From Devosia nitrariae (GTDB lineage Bacteria; Pseudomonadota; Alphaproteobacteria; Rhizobiales; Devosiaceae): DNA of 64,000 bases. The stretch spans positions 62,001-126,000 of the forward strand of contig NZ_BSNS01000015.1 of NCBI RefSeq assembly GCF_030160115.1, in the 5' to 3' direction. A model generated the notes under the pieces. That model was not told the origin of the DNA and made no database searches. It saw nothing but the letters and a program-made list of their open reading frames with translations. The position numbers and the translations under genes are program-made. This document shows, piece after piece, positions 62,480 through 64,000 of the stretch (the first letter of the stretch is position 1; every line of letters starts with the position of its first letter).

Positions 62480-64000
62480 CTATTCAGCTGCCTGGGCGAG
62501 CCGCGGCCCTGCCGTGGCACTGGCGTGCGGACCGAACTTGCGGAAGTTCTGCTGGAAGAGCTCCGCCAGCCGCTCGGCCGCTTCGTCATAGGCGTCCTGG
62601 CTCTCCCAGGTGCGACGCGGATCGAGCAGGGTCGCATTGATGCCATCGACGGCCAGCGGCACGGCAAACCCAAAGCGTTCGTCCTGGCGTGTGGCGGCGC
62701 CGTCGAGCTCGCCGCTGAGCGCGGCTGAGAGCAGCCGCCGTGTCGAGGCGATATCGATGCGCTTGCCCACTCCGTATCCGCCGCCGGTCCAGCCGGTGTT
62801 GATCAGCCATGCCTGGGCGCCGCTCTCTTCGAGCCGCTGCGCCAGCATCTCGCCATAGACGCGCGGATGCAGCGGCATGAACGGCGCACCGAAGCAGGCC
62901 GAGAATGTCGCCTGCGGCTCGGTAACGCCCCGCTCGGTGCCGGCGACCTTTGCCGTATAGCCCGAGAGGAAATGATAGACTGCCTGCTCGGAACTCAGTC
63001 GCGCGATGGGCGGCAACACCCCGAAGGCATCGGCGGTCAGGAACACGACCGTTTTCGGGATGCCGCCGACACCGCCCTTTGCGACAGACGGCAGGACCCT
63101 CAACGGATAAGCGGCGCGGGTGTTCTCGGTCAGCGACACGTCGTTGAAATCGGGCGTCTTGCTCGCGGGATCGAGCACGACGTTCTCGAGCACCGTGCCG
63201 AAGCGCTTGGTCGCCGCATGGATTTCCGGCTCGGCCGTGGCGCTGAGGCGCACGGTCTTGGCATAGCACCCGCCCTCGAGGTTGAAGACGCCGGTGCGGC
63301 TCCAGCCATGCTCGTCGTCGCCGATCAACGGCCGCGCCGGATCGTTGGAGAGCGTCGTCTTGCCGGTGCCAGAGAGCCCGAAGAAGAGCGCCGTGTCCCC
63401 CGCGGGGCCGACATTGGCCGAGCAGTGCATCGGCAGCACGTCATTGAGCGGCGCATGGAAATTAAACAGCGAGAACACCGATTTCTTGATCTCGCCCGCA
63501 TAGAGCGTGCCGGCGATGACGACGACGTTGCCGCTCATGTCGAGCGCAATCACCGTTTCCCCGCGGGTGCCGTGGCGAGCGGGGTTTGCCTTGAAGCCCG
63601 GTGCATGGATAACGGTGACTTCGCCAGCGTCCTGGCCGCGCGCCAGCTCATCGGGCCGGATCAGCAGGTTGCGGATGAAAAGCGCATGCCAGGCGCTCTC
63701 GGTGATCACCGTCACCGCATACTGGTTGTCGGGGTCCGCCCCCGCCAGGAGGTCCTGGCGGTAAAGCCGCCGTCCGGCCAGGGAATTGGCGGCATCCTCG
63801 ACCAGCAGGTCGAACTGCGCCGGTTCGATTGCCGCGCAATTGTCCCACCAGACGCGGGAGGCGGTGAGACCATCGCGCACGATGAACTTGTCCTTGGGCG
63901 AACGGCCGGTGAAGGCGCCGGTCGTAACGCTGAGTGCTCCATCGGCCGTCAGTTCGCCGGCGCCCGCGCGGATCGCCTCGGCAACCAGCACGGGTTCGCT
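62480..64000 (-). CDS. pckA: Phosphoenolpyruvate carboxykinase (ATP), 5' end outside window
   Basis: 507 codons to the window edge; perhaps 20-30 N-terminal residues are missing. It converts oxaloacetate and ATP to PEP, the first step of gluconeogenesis. It has [24 protein letters not shown]-loop [26 protein letters not shown] (kinase-1a and metal site), [11 protein letters not shown] and [10 protein letters not shown]. The end [23 protein letters not shown] is typical. It is convergent with the cell-wall hydrolase, 17 bp apart. Confidence 0.96.
   Translation of the reverse strand, partial: SEPVLVAEAIRAGAGELTADGALSVTTGAFTGRSPKDKFIVRDGLTASRVWWDNCAAIEPAQFDLLVEDAANSLAGRRLYRQDLLAGADPDNQYAVTVITESAWHALFIRNLLIRPDELARGQDAGEVTVIHAPGFKANPARHGTRGETVIALDMSGNVVVIAGTLYAGEIKKSVFSLFNFHAPLNDVLPMHCSANVGPAGDTALFFGLSGTGKTTLSNDPARPLIGDDEHGWSRTGVFNLEGGCYAKTVRLSATAEPEIHAATKRFGTVLENVVLDPASKTPDFNDVSLTENTRAAYPLRVLPSVAKGGVGGIPKTVVFLTADAFGVLPPIARLSSEQAVYHFLSGYTAKVAGTERGVTEPQATFSACFGAPFMPLHPRVYGEMLAQRLEESGAQAWLINTGWTGGGYGVGKRIDIASTRRLLSAALSGELDGAATRQDERFGFAVPLAVDGINATLLDPRRTWESQDAYDEAAERLAELFQQNFRKFGPHASATAGPRLAQAAE

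Overview
The window is high-GC chromosomal DNA from an alphaproteobacterium of the order Hyphomicrobiales, probably close to Devosiaceae. This rests on gene order (EPSPS-like/cmk/rpsA/sppA/ihfB/lapA/trpFBA/accD/folC next to trxA/addA/addB), on the FYDLN-acid protein, on AddAB in place of RecBCD and on CP4-type EPSPS similarity. It is inferred by eye, not from a phylogeny. Almost everything is housekeeping. There is no prophage, CRISPR array, integrase or recognisable transposase.

Layout. 0-4 kb: trmB, an HxlR regulator, a small secreted protein and a 14-helix MFS exporter behind a promoter with paired CTTAAG palindromes. 4-10 kb: rimP-nusA-ylxR-infB with a promoter and a terminator-like leader hairpin. 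10-15.4 kb: a drrABC-like drug-resistance cluster (ABC ATPase, ABC-2 permease, short UvrA-like protein) divergent from a TetR gene. 15-25 kb: hydrolase, L,D-transpeptidase, pnp, rpsO, a VOC protein, an HWE histidine kinase, a beta-lactamase-like serine hydrolase, truB and rbfA. One inversion of about 10-25 kb would restore the usual infB-rbfA-truB-rpsO-pnp order. 25-34.7 kb: mixed genes (2-hydroxyacid dehydrogenase, SH3 protein, frameshifted fhuF, aquaporin, GntR/ABC operon, pncB, acetyltransferase, shikimate-kinase-like protein). 34.7-49 kb: tRNA-Ala, FYDLN protein, an EPSPS-like protein without its catalytic residues, cmk, rpsA, two acetyltransferases, sppA, ihfB, lapA, trpFBA, accD and folC. 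49-57 kb: a non-coding stretch with a trxA relic, then trxA, addA, addB and a MurU-like gene on the minus strand. 57-64 kb: FKBP, MscS channel, HAD phosphatase, SleB-type hydrolase and the start-less pckA.

The most unusual items are two. First, a full-length, in-frame EPSP synthase homologue at the normal aroA site has lost nearly every substrate-binding and catalytic residue, although it is still coupled to cmk. Second, about 16 copies of a roughly 105-bp double-hairpin repeat are spread through the window. Their stems change in a compensatory way between copies, and their TAGAGC ends supply the stop codon of at least six genes. Smaller items are a frameshifted fhuF, a partial duplication of trxA, an AccD without zinc-ribbon cysteines, and several well-formed operators (drr/TetR, GntR, CTTAAG pairs, CtrA-like boxes).
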